The translations under genes were made by a program, and so were the position numbers. This document shows positions 33,289 through 45,049 of a DNA stretch of 64,000 nt, in pieces. The notes below the pieces were generated by a model. It ran no database searches. It was not told where the DNA came from and saw only the letters and a program-made list of their open reading frames with translations. Origin of the DNA: Bromus sterilis (Eukaryota; Streptophyta; Magnoliopsida; Poales; Poaceae); assembly GCA_950022295.1 (NCBI GenBank), contig OX465600.1:1736001-1800000 (forward strand), in the 5' to 3' direction. Position 1 is the stretch's first letter, and each line of letters starts with the position of its first letter.

Positions 33289-33329
33289 TACACACCGAGT
33301 GTCCGAGAGGTGGGATATATATAGGGGTC

Positions 33330-34250
33330 GTGTGCCTCTTTAGCCCCGGTTGCTAGCACAAACCGGTACTAGCGCGAGACCTTAACTGTGTACAGGCCGG
33401 TTCCCAGATCCAGCGACTCACAAGCCGGATCCAACGACTCACAAGCGCTTAAAAGAAACACGCGATCCGTGTACTTCTTCCTGATTGGTGGGATTCAAAC
33501 CCGGGTGAGGTTAAAAGCACGCGCAAAGCCAACCTCCACTATTTCTCTTCTCGCGAAGTCTTCCCCTTCCGCGGCACCGCCACCATCCAGTTTTTGCCGT
33601 AACCCTCTCAACTTTTTATCACATGCTATGTAGGTCAAATGATGATACCATGCCAAGTTTCAACATTTTCGGAGTTCATTTGTAGTGCTAGAAACTGGAA
33701 AATTAAATAAAGCAAAAAAGAAAACAAAAAAATTGGAAAAAAGAAAAAAATGCCACCTATTGGGCCACCACGGCCTGAATACGACTAGAAACCCAACCAT
33801 GGGCGAGGATTCAGGCCCGCAATAGGCCCAATAGGCCCACATGCAAGTAGTAGAAGATTAGGCCCGGAAGCCTGCAGTTGAGAGGAGCTCGAGACGGTAC
33901 GTGCAGCAGCGCTTATAAACCGCTCGAGCGCTCCCTCGACTAGCGAGGTGGGACTAAACATCCCACCGCTCCGCGGCGCAAGGCGTTTGGTTCCGGTTGG
34001 TGGCACCAACCGGAACTAAAGGGGAGCATTGATACCGGTTCGTGCCACCAACCGCGACCAATTCCCCCCTTTAGTCCCGGTTGGTGGCACCAACCGGAAC
34101 CAAAGGTCTCCGTTTGCCGCCTTTTCGGCTGCTGAAAAAAACCTTTGGTCCCGGTTGGTGGCACTAACCGGAACTAAAGGGGGGCATTGGTCCCGGTTGT
34201 TCACAAGAACCGGTACCAATACTGTGGGTATATAAATGACACTTGTAAAT
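33330..34250 (+). repeat. Internal block of subterminal-type repeats with second promoter
   Basis: Between the two large genes, CCGGTTGGTGGCACCAACCGG-like palindromes and TTAGTCCCGGTT/AACCGGAACTAAAGG words recur (33345-33375 and 33985-34215). They are of the same class as the repeats at the element's termini. The block ends with GGTATATAAATGACAC at about 34227, a TATA-like signal placed as at the element's left end. Between the two repeat clusters are about 600 bp of unrelated sequence. Either this is a second promoter for the distal gene, or it is the scar of a second CACTA end. Confidence 0.6.
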
Positions 34251-34666
34251 TTTCAGTTCTAAATCTCGCCATTTCCCCCGACGACGCCGGAGACGAAACC
34301 GACGCCGTCAGGCTGCCCAACCTCCGCCCGCCGCCCCCGTCGCACCCGCCGGAGACGACGTCAGGCTGCCCCGACGCTGCCCGCCGCCCCCGATGACGCC
34401 GGAGACGACACCGACGCCGTCAGGCTGCCCCGACGCCGCCCGCCGCCCCCTTCGTCGCCGTCGCCACCGCCCGCACCCGTCGTCGTTGCGTTCTGGGTGA
34501 GCCACCGCCTCGTTTCCCCCTCCCAGCGCTCCTCCCCGCGCTCTCCTTCTCCTTCCCGCCGTGGACAGAGCTTCGGCCGATGCCGGGCTCGTCGCCGTGG
34601 TCACCTCGTACCTCCCCGAGACCCCCGTGTGCACCATCAGGTGCGGGAGGCCGCCGGCTACCTGCG

Positions 34667-37600
34667 TGTAACAGCCCAGTTTTTGCAAAAATTAAAAAAT
34701 TTTGTTTCCGGTGTGAATTGTTTGATTGTCTGATTTGTTTGCGGTGTTTGCATCCCCGATTTATCGATCGGCGATTATTTTTCCCCCTCTTATCTCGTAC
34801 CGGACGAAGACTGACCCTTGCCACCCTGACACTCGACCTTTGCGACACCGGGTTCCACCCGATCACCGTCGCGAAAACCGCATGAGACCAGCCGCAGCCA
34901 ACGGAACGAAAACCCCGTTTAATAATTAAACGGGATATTTTTATAGCGCGCCGGAAAGTGTTTTCGGAACGGTTCCAGCGCGAGGTGAACTCCTCCAGCT
35001 CGATGTGCTGATCACGCAGTTCGAAGTTTTACCTGAATCGGAGGTACTGCGGACCCCCGGCGGTCAGAAACGTGAGCACCGCGCGCGCGAGAGAAAAACC
35101 GGGGATGTTTTTGCAAACTGCCAGCCACCCATGCTATATAAAGACGACCACACTCCCACCCATTTTTAGGGTTTCCCTAGCCACATTTTGCAGCCACCCC
35201 CCTCACAAAAGCCCCAATTTTCGCAGCTATCCCCCCCCAAATCAGCAAACCCTACCTCAGATCTGTTTGGAGCCGTCGGATCGGGCGATCGGAGGGCTCC
35301 GGGCGTGCCACGTCAGCCCCAGCCCGTGCTCCTCTCTCCTCCAACCTCCGTCTCCAACCGCCTCCCTCCTCCCGTGCCCGTGGACAGCAGGCTGCCGCCG
35401 CCCATCCCGGCCACCGGAGCAGCCCGGGCCGCCGGCCACCTCTCTCTCCCCACGCCCTCTCCTCCTTCCTCTCCCTTCTTCTCCCTCTCTAACTTCCTCC
35501 CTCGTCTCTCCCTGCAGACACCCGTGCCGCTGCCATGGCCAGGGACGACCTCGAGCCGCGGCCGAAGACGCTCTCCGGGGCGCCGCCCGTGGCAGCCAGG
35601 ACCCGGCCGCCATGGGGAGCCCGAGCCCCTCCTCGCCCGCGCGCCTCCCAGCCGCCTGGCTCGCCCCCTCGCCGGAGCCAGCGGCAGCCGCCGCCGGTGA
35701 CCCGAGCGGCCACGGGAACGGCCCCTCCAGCGCCCGCTCGTCCTTCCCGCTTGCGCCCGGCTGGGCCAATGGCAGCCACGTGGGCCGGCGCGCCCAGGCG
35801 GCCCAGCAGCCACAACAGCCCAGTCCAGCACCGGCCACTTCGGCCAGGCGCAGTAGGTGACCGCCCAGCCCCGTTTTTTATTTTTTTTCTTTAGATCTGT
35901 TTTTTTTCTCTGTTGGCCCAATAGGAGTAGTTTTGGCCCATTTAGTTTTTTTGTGCTGCTAGTTTTATTTATTTATTAGGCAGATTGTATTGTTTTATTG
36001 CGGTGCCCGTAACTTTTCACCGGTAGCTCCGATAGAGACGCTTTCTACATGAAAGTTGCTCCGTTTTGCGCGTAGATTATTAAAATGTTGTTTGTTTCCA
36101 TGTTTGAGCTTGTTTACTTGTTGTTTACCTGCTAATTACACTGTCTGCCACTGTAAACTGTAATTGCAATAACTTTTTAACTGTTGCTCTGTTTAAAATG
36201 TTTCTTATATGTAACTTGACTAGAATTGCATGTAGATTGTGATTTTGCTGTTCTTGCTTGATAAATAAAATAATAAAATATTGTTTAGGGCAAAACAGTA
36301 CCAAAATTCTATTTTTATCGTGGGGTCCGCAATAGTTTGCCATGTATAGGTTTTACTCCCACTTAAATTGACTAGATCAGATAGTTTATTTTTGCTACAC
36401 CTCTTTCCATGCTTGTGTGCTTTGCCATGCTTCTGTGCTTTGCCATGCTAACAACCTTTGTTGATCACCTGTAGCTAAGCAACTTGAACCGCCGTAAACT
36501 TACGGTATTCATCGTGTGTGACCGATACCCCACTTAAACCGTTAGTAACCGTTCTCGCCGATAGATCCGTCTCGCGTTGCCATGCCTTGTGTTGCCTCTT
36601 TGATCTTGTCTTTGCTCCGTAGTAATAGTGGTGCACCGTTGATTGCTTTCAAGTGTTTATCGTCTTGTGTGCTCCCGCGGGTACCTCTCGGAGACGTTGC
36701 GAGCTTGCGATCGACTACACCTTCGGAACCTGACTTATCAACAGGCAAGGACTATGCATTACTTATGATCCATTCTATTTCAACCAGCGGTTTGCATGCT
36801 AGTCTAGGTTAGGTTCGATGTTTGATCCTACCACATGTTTACAGCCTCTTTCAAACCGATACAGCCATGTCCCCTCTCAGCAAACCTTGTACTGCTATGT
36901 TACTATTGCTCGTTGCTCAGCCCCTGCTTAGTATGCATGCTTAGGATGCTACGATGTTACCCTGTTACTCCTTGGTTTGGGATATCACCTTATTATATTG
37001 TTGTTGATGATATGATTATTATAATGTTGACTATATTCGACGAAGGATGGAAGGTCTAGGCTATCCCGCCCCGACGCTTTGTTCCATTCGAGTCACCTAG
37101 GATCCGAGTTCCGGGTATTGGTTTTAAGACTGAGCTTGCCTAACCGCGTGTGGGATTTTATGGGGTCCCCTTTTCTTACCTACCTAGCTTCAAACATTTC
37201 TAGTGGTGGCCCAAGCTGATTTACCATTTGAAACCGTGTGTGTGCTGGTCAGCTGCCAGTTGTTTTCAAACCAACCCGGACCAGTGAGGACATAGTTCCC
37301 TTGCTGGCCCACTTTGTCCGACTGAGGACCCGGTTTCCCATGTGTGATTAACCGGGTATCCAAACCTGCGACATACGGTAGAGACCAGATCAAGAGCGCG
37401 GCCGGCTCCTGAGATGGATGTCGACTCACCGGGGGCCACCCGAATTTGTTCGTCGTTAGTTAGAGGGACCTGTCGTTTCGGATCTCTTGGAACTAAATCA
37501 TAAAATGGTTGCCTGTGATGAGTAGCAACTGAGAGAGATTGACGTGCGTGCGGAGCCTCGTAATGGGCAGTTGGTACACCCCTGCAGGGTTAAATCTTTT

Positions 37601-38388
37601 CGAGAAGCCGTGTCCACGGTTATGGACGACTTGGAACCTACGTCTTGTTCATAGATAACATCAACTGAATCATAACTATAACTTGATCAACGTGTGCGTG
37701 TGCCTTGATTGCTTCTTCTTCGTCGGGATGCGAAGAGGAGGACAAGGATAGGATAGGTGTTATGTTTGCGTAAGTAGTTCATAGCAAGACTTGTTGGAGG
37801 CGATTCCTCATCGAATGCTTGGCTTCTTACCTTACTCTCTAGATCGTTAGCCACTTCATAAATGCTAGTGCGGCAGCAACCTCACCACTTACCCCTTCCT
37901 TACCGTAAACTACTAGTTGTCCTAGAATGACGAGTGATGAAGTCCTTGCTGGGTCAGATGACCACTACAGTTGGATGCTGAGTATCTCTGTACTCATGAT
38001 ACTACCCCCAAATTTTTTCAGGGTTCTCGATCGACAACAGGTATGGTGATCGACGTTTCACGTGGAGACTCGACGACGACTAGTTAGGCGGATCCCGGCG
38101 GAGGGCCTGGACCCGTGTGGTTATGGGATCGATGTTTTCTTTTGCCACTAGGCATTTGATTGTATTCTGTACTCAGACATCTATCTTCCGCTGTTGTATT
38201 GTATTAAGGCAGTTGTATGCCGATTGTATGAGATGTTGTATCCTTGTATCTGTAATGTTGTGATATCATGTTGGAAATCCGGGGCATATGGCTTTGTGAT
38301 ATGTCGCGGTGGGAACGATATGTGCTTCGTCCCAGGATCTGGGTGGAAACACCTAGATCTGGAACAGTACCGCATATCGGGCCTTACA
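34667..38388 (+). mobile_element. Solo LTR, 3.7 kb, inserted in the CACTA element
   Basis: Starts TGTAACAGCCC and ends GGGCCTTACA, so the termini are the inverted pair TGTAA/TTACA. It is flanked by the exact 5-bp duplication CTGCG (34662-34666 and 38389-38393). No second LTR, primer site, polypurine tract or gag-pol coding is inside, so it is a solo LTR left by recombination. It holds a TATA signal (35134) and long GC-rich and AT-rich parts. Proline-rich open frames at 35.07-35.9 kb are present on both strands and are not considered genes. The size and the TGTAACAGCCC start suggest a Triticeae Gypsy family, not named further. Confidence 0.88.
35134..35142 (+). promoter_or_regulatory. TATA box within the solo LTR
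   Basis: CTATATAAA lies about 470 bp into the LTR and is followed by ACGACCAC and TTAGGGTTTCCCTAG, a plausible U3/R boundary on the plus strand. Confidence 0.5.
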
Positions 38389-38393
38389 CTGCG

Positions 38394-38884
38394 GGTGCCT
38401 TCCCCGTGCCTCCCCGTGCCCGAGAGCTCGACTCCGGGAGGGCGCCGCCGCGCACAGTGGCACCGGCGTCATGCCGCCGGCCAGCCCTGGCCGTTTAGCC
38501 CCTAATCCCCCTGCTAACCCCCCCCCAAGCCACTGACATGTGGGCCCTAATGCCTAATTAAACCAGCCGGTTTAATTTAACAGAGGGATTAAGACCCCAG
38601 TCAGTGACCAGAGGGCCCCACTGGTCAGTTGGACCAGTCAATCCCACTGCGTCAGCATGACACAGGCATGACGCAATAAATCTTAAATGATTTAATTTAA
38701 ATTAGAAATTCTAGAAACTTATGTACTTTACAAATGTTGAAAAATTAAAAAAAGATTTATGTATTACTTATTGCAATAATGGTGTATACAAACTTGAGCA
38801 ATTTGAATAACTTTAGAAGTACCGGACTCTCAAAAGCCAAAACACCATTTGTAAAGCGTCGCCGAGGCCACCCAAATTTACCAA
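38394..38884. other. CACTA interior right of the solo LTR
   Basis: Continues the GC-rich text interrupted by the LTR (to about 38500), then GTGGGCCC and CAGTCAGTGACCAGAGGGCC, then AT-rich DNA with TGATTTAATTTAAATTAG. No open frame of note. The GC-rich part (34260-34661 plus 38394-38500) might be the first exon or leader of the distal CACTA gene, or a captured fragment. Confidence 0.4.
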
Positions 38885-38998
38885 GTCGATGGTCGGAAAC
38901 TAGGCTAAAGGGTCGAGGGTCACCGAGGGGTCGATGGTCGGGAACTAGGATAGAGGATCGAGGGTCACCGAGGGGTCGATGGTCGGGAACTAGGGTAG
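38885..38998. repeat. 45-bp tandem repeat, 2.5 copies
   Basis: Units start GTCGATGGTCGG at 38885, 38930 and 38975 and contain AACTAGG and TCGAGGGTCACCGAGGG. Confidence 0.9.
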
Positions 38999-39186
38999 TG
39001 CCTTGTGTGAAAGTATTGAAGAAATCCATGGCTTCATCATGCCCCCATGTTTGGCTCAGGGCGCCATCTTATATAGATTTATTATCGTGCCAAAAACTTG
39101 TATGTTTGGCACACTAATATATCCATGCTATATATATCATGTTTGTATATTAAGTGTCATGTTGTAATTAATATTTTGAAGAAACT

Positions 39187-42100
39187 ATGGACGGTCGTCA
39201 AAGAAACTTAGAACAAGAAGAGATGTTGGGGGAAATCATACGCGAAGGACCGTTGTTGGTGGGCGACATCGTCCGGGTAGGAGGTGATGTCTTCCAATTT
39301 CTGAACGACACCGATGGTCTGGAAGAAGAGGGTGAAGCAGGCTCCGATGATCGGACAACGGAGGTGGAAGGACATGCTTATGATGGCTCCTGTGAGCGAA
39401 CGGAGGAAGGAGTTGTTGAAAAGTCCGGCGTGGTATATATAATAATTAAGCCTGTGTTGACTAGCTAATTGATGCATTAATTGTTTTGGACTGTGTACAC
39501 ATATTAACTCTCTTCTTTCTTATTTTCTAGCCCTCCGTATCCGGATCGAGTCAAACTTCGGTAACGAGACGAGGCCCAAAGAAAAAGTTGCGCCCGGATG
39601 AAAGGTTCACGATCACCGACATCAATAGAGATGGCCAACCGATTGCACCCAGCCGGACCAAAGATACATTTTCTGCTCAGTGTGGGGTTCTTGTTAGGGA
39701 CATGATCCCGATCAGCATCCAGCAATGGAATAAGCCGAAGGCCGGAGACCCTGAAGTGTCTTTTGTCACCGATAGACAGAAAGATGATCTTTGGACCGCG
39801 CTGAAGGCAAATTTCACCCTACCGGAAGAGGAGTGTCCGGAAAAACCAGTTACAGAGAAAAAGATCAAGACTCATGCTCTTAAGAAGATGGCAGAGCTAT
39901 TCAGGAGGTGGAAGAATGAGTTAAAAACAACGTTTGTCGACAAAGAGAAGTCTCCAACATTCACCGGCCGATTTGAGAAGATAAGAGAACAGTGGCCCGC
40001 ATTTGTGGCCCACAAGACATCAGAGAAGAGTAAGAAGATGTCAGCGATAAACAAACTAAATGCTGCAAAGAAGAAGCATCACCATTGCACGGGGTCTGGT
40101 GGCTACCACAAAGCCCGACTGTTGTGGGAGAAGGCTGAAAAGGACCTTCTTGACAAAGGGATCGTACCAAGGAAATTGAACTGGCCAGAGCGTGCAAGGA
40201 ATTGGTTCTTCGGGGTTGGGGGAACCTTGCACCCTGAAACAGGGAAGTGCTTTTGGACAAACGAACAATTGAGAGTACCGATCACCAAGCTTGAGGAGTT
40301 AATCGCCCAAACGGAGGCAGGGACGTTCGTTCCCGACAGAGAGAACGACGAGCTCACAATGGACCTCGGGAATCCTGAGCACCCAGGACGAACACGAGGC
40401 ACGGCAGGCTCCCTTCCGTGGAAGCATGGGTTTCCCGACGCAGGCGGTTACAAAAGCAGGGAGAGGAAGAGGAAACAGGAGCAAAGCGAAATACAGAACC
40501 TGCATGCAAGAGTACAAGCGCTAGAGGAGAGGCATCGAGCTGACGAAGCTACCCCGCCATCTCAGCGGAGAAGCAGCGTGGCTTCCACCGAGGTCATTGC
40601 GCGACCTGATTTGACGGCTTCCAGGTACCCCGTGGATGAAATCACGGAGTCTCAAGAATGCCACCTTAAGAAGCAATTGATGCAATTCAAACCCACGGTG
40701 GCTATCGGCCATGTTGTACCTCCTCGACCCAACGGAACTTTTCACTGTCTTCCGATTCCACAAGGCTATTCTGTTGTGATGGTCGATGAAATAATGGAGG
40801 GATATGAGGAGATCGAGCTTGACTACCCTACCGGCGAAGAGGAAAATCTCCTGCAGAATGCTCTGAGGACTTCATGTCTATGGCCGAAGGAATTCATCAA
40901 GCTTCCGAACTGGACGGCACCTACGCCTCCTCCTCCTCCTCCGGCGAGTAAGGGCCCGCCTCCTCCTCCGACGAGTAAGGGCCCGCCTCCTCCTCCGCCT
41001 CCTTCTCCGCCTGTGTCGGCGCGTCCGAGCAGCCCGTCTCCTCCTCCGCCTCGTCAGCAAAAGCAGAAGAGAGCAGTCGTCGCTCCGGCGTCTAGCAGTA
41101 CAACCAGTGGTGGGAGGCGATTCCAATACGGTCCATTATCTCTCAAGCCTCTTGAGCCGTTACATACGAGAGGAGCTATGAGGAAAGCGCGAAGATCTCT
41201 AAAGGCGAAGTGGATGCCTTTTTTAAAAAGAAAAATCCACCTCCGAAGGAGAAGATAGATGAGGTGAAATTGAAGCGCACTTTGGATGCCCTGAAGCGAC
41301 CAGCACCGGCTCCGCTGGATGACAACCATGTCCGCGCTCTTAAAAAGAAAGTGCAAGAAACGCGCCGGTCTGGAAGCACTGCAGCTGACCAAAGGAGAGA
41401 ACAACAAATTGCAAGAGGGAAAAAATTCCCCGGCTCGGCGAACAGGCGAAACAATTGTGCCCCCCGCTGCAGGTGTCTAGTGATATCGTCGTCGCAAATG
41501 TGCCGGCCGGGATGGTGCCCGGTACCAATCCTGGTGATTACCTGTCAGACGATATACAATTTGATCGACTCGAGGTGGACGAACTCAAATTCCGGCACGG
41601 GTATCCTCTCGTTAGACCTGATCAACAGCTACCAACGATGATGCGAAGATTCCATGAGTGGTAAATGGACACCTGCAAGAACTCTGGGTTGGATAATGTG
41701 TTGCTTATGGTTAAAGACAAGCACGACCTCCTTGGAATTGACATGTTGTGTGTTCCATTTGAGGAGTTATTCCAGCTTTACAATGCAATGTCCATCGGTA
41801 AAGTAATCGTCACTTGCTACTGTCTGTAAGTACTACTTCTTTAATTAACTCTCTATATATAGCTCAGCTCTTTCATTGCATGTACATATATATAATTCAC
41901 TATATCATGCAGATTGAAGATCGTCGAATGCCAGCAAAGAGAAATATATAATATTGGGTTCATTAACCTAAATCTCTTTGATGAATGGGAGATGGAAAAT
42001 AATCCCAAACAAGCCGAGGCCAACTTGCTACAATCGTTGCTTCAACATCAAAACAAACAAAAAATAATCTTTCCTTAAAACTTCGAGTGAGTGTTATACT

Positions 42101-42892
42101 ATGCATATTCGGTTTTCCTTTATTTACTCGAGGTTATAGTAATGTAATTGATGAGTTATGCATGTGTGCGCAGCTTCCACTTTATTCTCCTAGAGATTAA
42201 GCTTGAGGAGGGACTAGTAACCGTGTTAGACTCAAGACGAAAAGATCCCTAGACGTATGCGATCATCACTGAAATGCTTAAGAAGTAAGTACAATCGATC
42301 ATTATCGCAGCATTTCGGCAACTTTGCTCATTTCATGATATTAGGTAATAATTATTTTCTATGTCTGGCAGGGTTTGGATAACGTTCACCACAAAATCTC
42401 CGGGACTGCCGAAGGAGCTGAAATTTACACGCCCGAAAGTAAGTATTACTAACTAGTTCCGCGCATCTCCCATTAATTTGATTCTAGCTAGTTTCATCAA
42501 TATCATTTATATAATGCTTGATTATCAGTTTGATTGACCTCTATTTCTCGTAAAGTGGTTGTGGCAGCAAGAAGGGACTAATCTTTGTGGATACTACGTA
42601 TGCGAGTACATCTACAACGCTACGATCTCTAAGCAAGGCGGCTACTCTAAAAAAGATTTTGATGTGCGTAAGCAATAATATTCACAATTTTATTTTATTA
42701 CCATCATTTGTGTTGAGTTTCATTCATATATATGTATTGACCCCCTTGTTCGAATTAGCATTGGAAGCTGCAGGAAGAACTCCTACCACAAGATCGCATA
42801 ATAGCAATTCAAGAGGAATTGGCGGGATTCTTTCTTGAACACGTCATCAGGAAAGAGGGAGAATACCATATGGAACTTGATTTCAGATGTTA
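39187..42892 (+). pseudogene. CACTA distal gene with proline-rich linker and Ulp1-like protease, broken
   Basis: Exon 1 (39187-39432) encodes acidic MDGRQRNLEQEEMLGEIIRE. After a GTATAT-TTCTAG intron, a long exon from 39532 encodes the typical En/Spm plant transposon protein (RRGPKKKLRPDERFTITDI; WPAFVAHKTSEKSKKMS; GRTRGTAGSLPWKHGFP), a coiled coil and a Pro-rich linker (about 40920-41045). The frame breaks near 41150-41170, where VDAFFKKKNPPPKEK continues in another frame, and again near 41390-41450. TAA at 41662, TAA at 42076 and TAG at 42250 interrupt the rest. The downstream exons (41913 on, 42176 on, 42371 on, 42550 on) still show a C48/Ulp1 domain: HFILLEIKLEEG with catalytic His, VTVLDS with Asp, and QQEGTNLCGYYVC with Gln and the nucleophile Cys. 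In intact elements this would be a SUMO-protease-like fold of unknown role in transposition. Confidence 0.85.
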
Positions 42893-43513
42893 GGGTATTG
42901 TAAGAGATCTTATATTGTATATATGTAGCCAGTAGCGTCGGATAGATATACGAAAACTTGTTGTTCGAACAATTAATCTCACTTCTCTCTGTATATGTTC
43001 ATGACGATCTTCTGTACTTAATGTTTTAATTCCTTCATTTGCTTACTAGCTAGCATGTCGAGTCCTCTCTATACGTATAGTACGTAGCGTCGACCAAGCA
43101 CGGAGATAAGAGAGGACACCTCTCTCTATTAGCTACAATATATGAAACCCCTAAATTAATTAACCCTACAAACCCCCCATCCCCCCCTTTAAAAAAAACA
43201 AAACCCCAGACTCGGAACTGCTGACGCGTGAAGGCATTTTGGTCCCGGTTGGTGCTACCCGGGCAAGCCGCAGAGGCCATGTGGAGGCCCATCTGTACCG
43301 GTTCGTAAGCGAACCGGGACTAAAGGTTTTGGGCATTAGTAACGACCCTTTAGTCCCGGTTCCAGAACCGGAACAGAAGGCCATCTGGAACCGGGACAAA
43401 TGGGCCTTTTTCTACTAGTGATCTAACCCTTGGCGTGTCTACTCAACATAGAAACGCCACAAGACTCGGCGTGTATGTTTTTGCAGGAAACACCCTATCT
43501 TTATATTTGCAGA

Positions 43514-43578
43514 GTGGGGACTCGAACCCAAGACCTCCGGCTAATAGCAGCGTGCCTTGAACCAATGCGCTACGCCAC
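43514..43578 (-). repeat. tRNA-like Pol III promoter block (SINE head or tRNA relic)
   Basis: Read on the minus strand, GTGGCGTAGCGCATTGG fits an A box and GGTTCGAGTCC is an exact B box, about 35 bases apart. The ends (GTGGCG, then CCCAC) do not form a normal acceptor stem and no standard anticodon arm is evident. It therefore looks like the head of a tRNA-derived SINE or a decayed tRNA. It lies 93 bp right of the CACTA terminus. The body downstream on the minus strand (TCTGCAAATATAAAGATAGG) would have been cut by the CACTA insertion. Confidence 0.5.
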
Positions 43579-43639
43579 ATTTGATGACCATGTAGTCTCA
43601 CCGATCTATATGTACTTTCAAAGCTAACGGGTTGCAAGC

Positions 43640-44560
43640 CATTTATACATTTGTTTTTTAAAACGCACAAATATATATATAAATTATATATATATATGTA
43701 TAAATGTTAATAATTTAAAAATGTTTGTATTTATAAAAAAATTATATAAATATAAACACAATTTATAAACAAGAACATTTTATAATTATATTAATATAAA
43801 CATGATTTACAAACACGTACATTTTATTATTATATAAATATAAACATGATTTACAAACACATGTACTCCCTTCGATACATAAAAAATGTCGCACATTTTG
43901 TACTAAGTTAATACAAACTTTGTACTAAGTGGGCGACACTTTTTATGGATCGGAGGGAGTAATATTTACTCTTTATAAATGTTAATAATTACAAAAATGT
44001 TCGTATTTGTAAAAATATATACAAAATTTAATATTATTATATAAATAGAAATATAATTATAAACATAATTTATAAACAATAACATTTTATAATTATATTA
44101 ATATAAAAACAATTTACAAACACATATATAATATATAATTATAAATTGTTCATGTTTGTAAATCAAGTTTAATATTTATAATTGTATGAATATTTTAAAA
44201 AGCATAAATTTGCATAACCGTAAATATTAAATTTTGAAGTACGTGAATATTATATTTATAAGCGTAAATACTTATACTTACATGTATATTATATTTATAA
44301 GCTTAAATATTTAATTTTTAAGTACATGAATATTATATTTATAAGCGCAAATATTTTTAAGTACATGCATATTATATCTATAAGCGTAAATGTAAAAAAT
44401 ATTACCTTATAAATATTTATAAAAAATATTACCTTACACGCTTATAAATATAATATACATGTACTAAAAAATATTTACGCTTATAAATATAATGTACATG
44501 TTCCTATAAATATAATATTTACGCTTAGAAATATAAAGCATAAATTATTAAAATTTACAA
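43640..44560. repeat. AT-rich satellite-like stretch
   Basis: Over 85 percent A+T by eye, with recurrent TATAAATATAAACA, TTTATAAACA and ATATTTATAAGCGTAAAT words in both orientations. It contains a Stowaway MITE at 43866-43959. No gene is seen. Confidence 0.6.
43866..43959. mobile_element. Stowaway MITE, 94 bp
   Basis: CTCCCTTCGATACATAAAAA is mirrored by TTTTTATGGATCGGAGGGAG and flanked by TA. The inner arms GTCGCACATTTTGTACTAAG/CTTTGTACTAAGTGGGCGAC extend the hairpin. Confidence 0.85.
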
Positions 44561-45049
44561 ACACAACGAACGGGTGGCGGCGACGTCAGCAGTCTCTCAG
44601 CGTTCGACACAGCCGGTCTCCGCCCGAACAGTGACGGGATCGGTGTGTATATCATTTTCCACACGGAGCGACGTTTTGGTATTCCTTGCTCATGATGTTT
44701 GTATCTTGTGTACCTATTTTATGTTCACTGTTTGGGACTGGTTACTACAGTTCGGCTCAGTGCCTGATTAAATATGATTTTTTTATGATGCTTATAATTT
44801 CTAAACAGTAGATCGGATTAAAATGTGTTCTACATGTAACTTCTTCATTATTTTATCTAATTTCATACAATTAGTTTTTTTTGCCATGTTTGCAATTCTT
44901 TAACATGAGATTTTCCTGTTAATTACAAATCATACCATTTTACGTAAATGAATTGTGTGATATCTAATTACTCATAACTAATGTTAATTAGATATGGCAA
45001 TTATCATTTGTATGAACCTTACGGGTATTGGTAATGATTATTTTTAGGA
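44561..45049. other. Intergenic, nothing recognised
   Basis: A short GC-richer piece (44565-44680) followed by AT-rich DNA. No supported gene. Confidence 0.4.

Larger units (their letters stand above)
28173..43420 (+). mobile_element. Complete CACTA (En/Spm) transposon, 15.2 kb, with nested solo LTR
   Basis: The element starts CACTAGTAGAAAA at 28173 and ends with the inverted copy at 43420. It is flanked by ATC on both sides (28170-28172, 43421-43423), the 3-bp duplication of CACTA transposition. The flanks rejoin as TTTTTAACACGATCTAACCC, matching a related phrase just upstream. Subterminal arrays of CCCGGTT/AACCGGG words occupy about 28196-28470 and 43240-43400. In order it encodes a coiled-coil/membrane protein, a TnpD-type transposase and a TnpA-position protein with a Ulp1-like protease domain, all on the plus strand. 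Because TnpD has a nonsense codon and the third gene is broken, it should need help in trans to move. Without the solo LTR it would be about 11.5 kb. Confidence 0.93.

Noticed and set aside
33480..33540. Possible tRNA-like block (GGGTTTGAATCCC on the minus strand)
   Set aside because: A B-box-like word is present, but no convincing A box at the right distance and no cloverleaf.
34260..34661. GC-rich open text as a captured host gene in the CACTA element
   Set aside because: It is suggestive but no domain could be read, and it may simply be leader sequence of the distal CACTA gene.
35072..35921. Long proline/alanine-rich open frames on both strands (up to 262 codons)
   Set aside because: They lie inside the solo LTR, in GC-rich DNA lacking stops in several frames, and show no domain.
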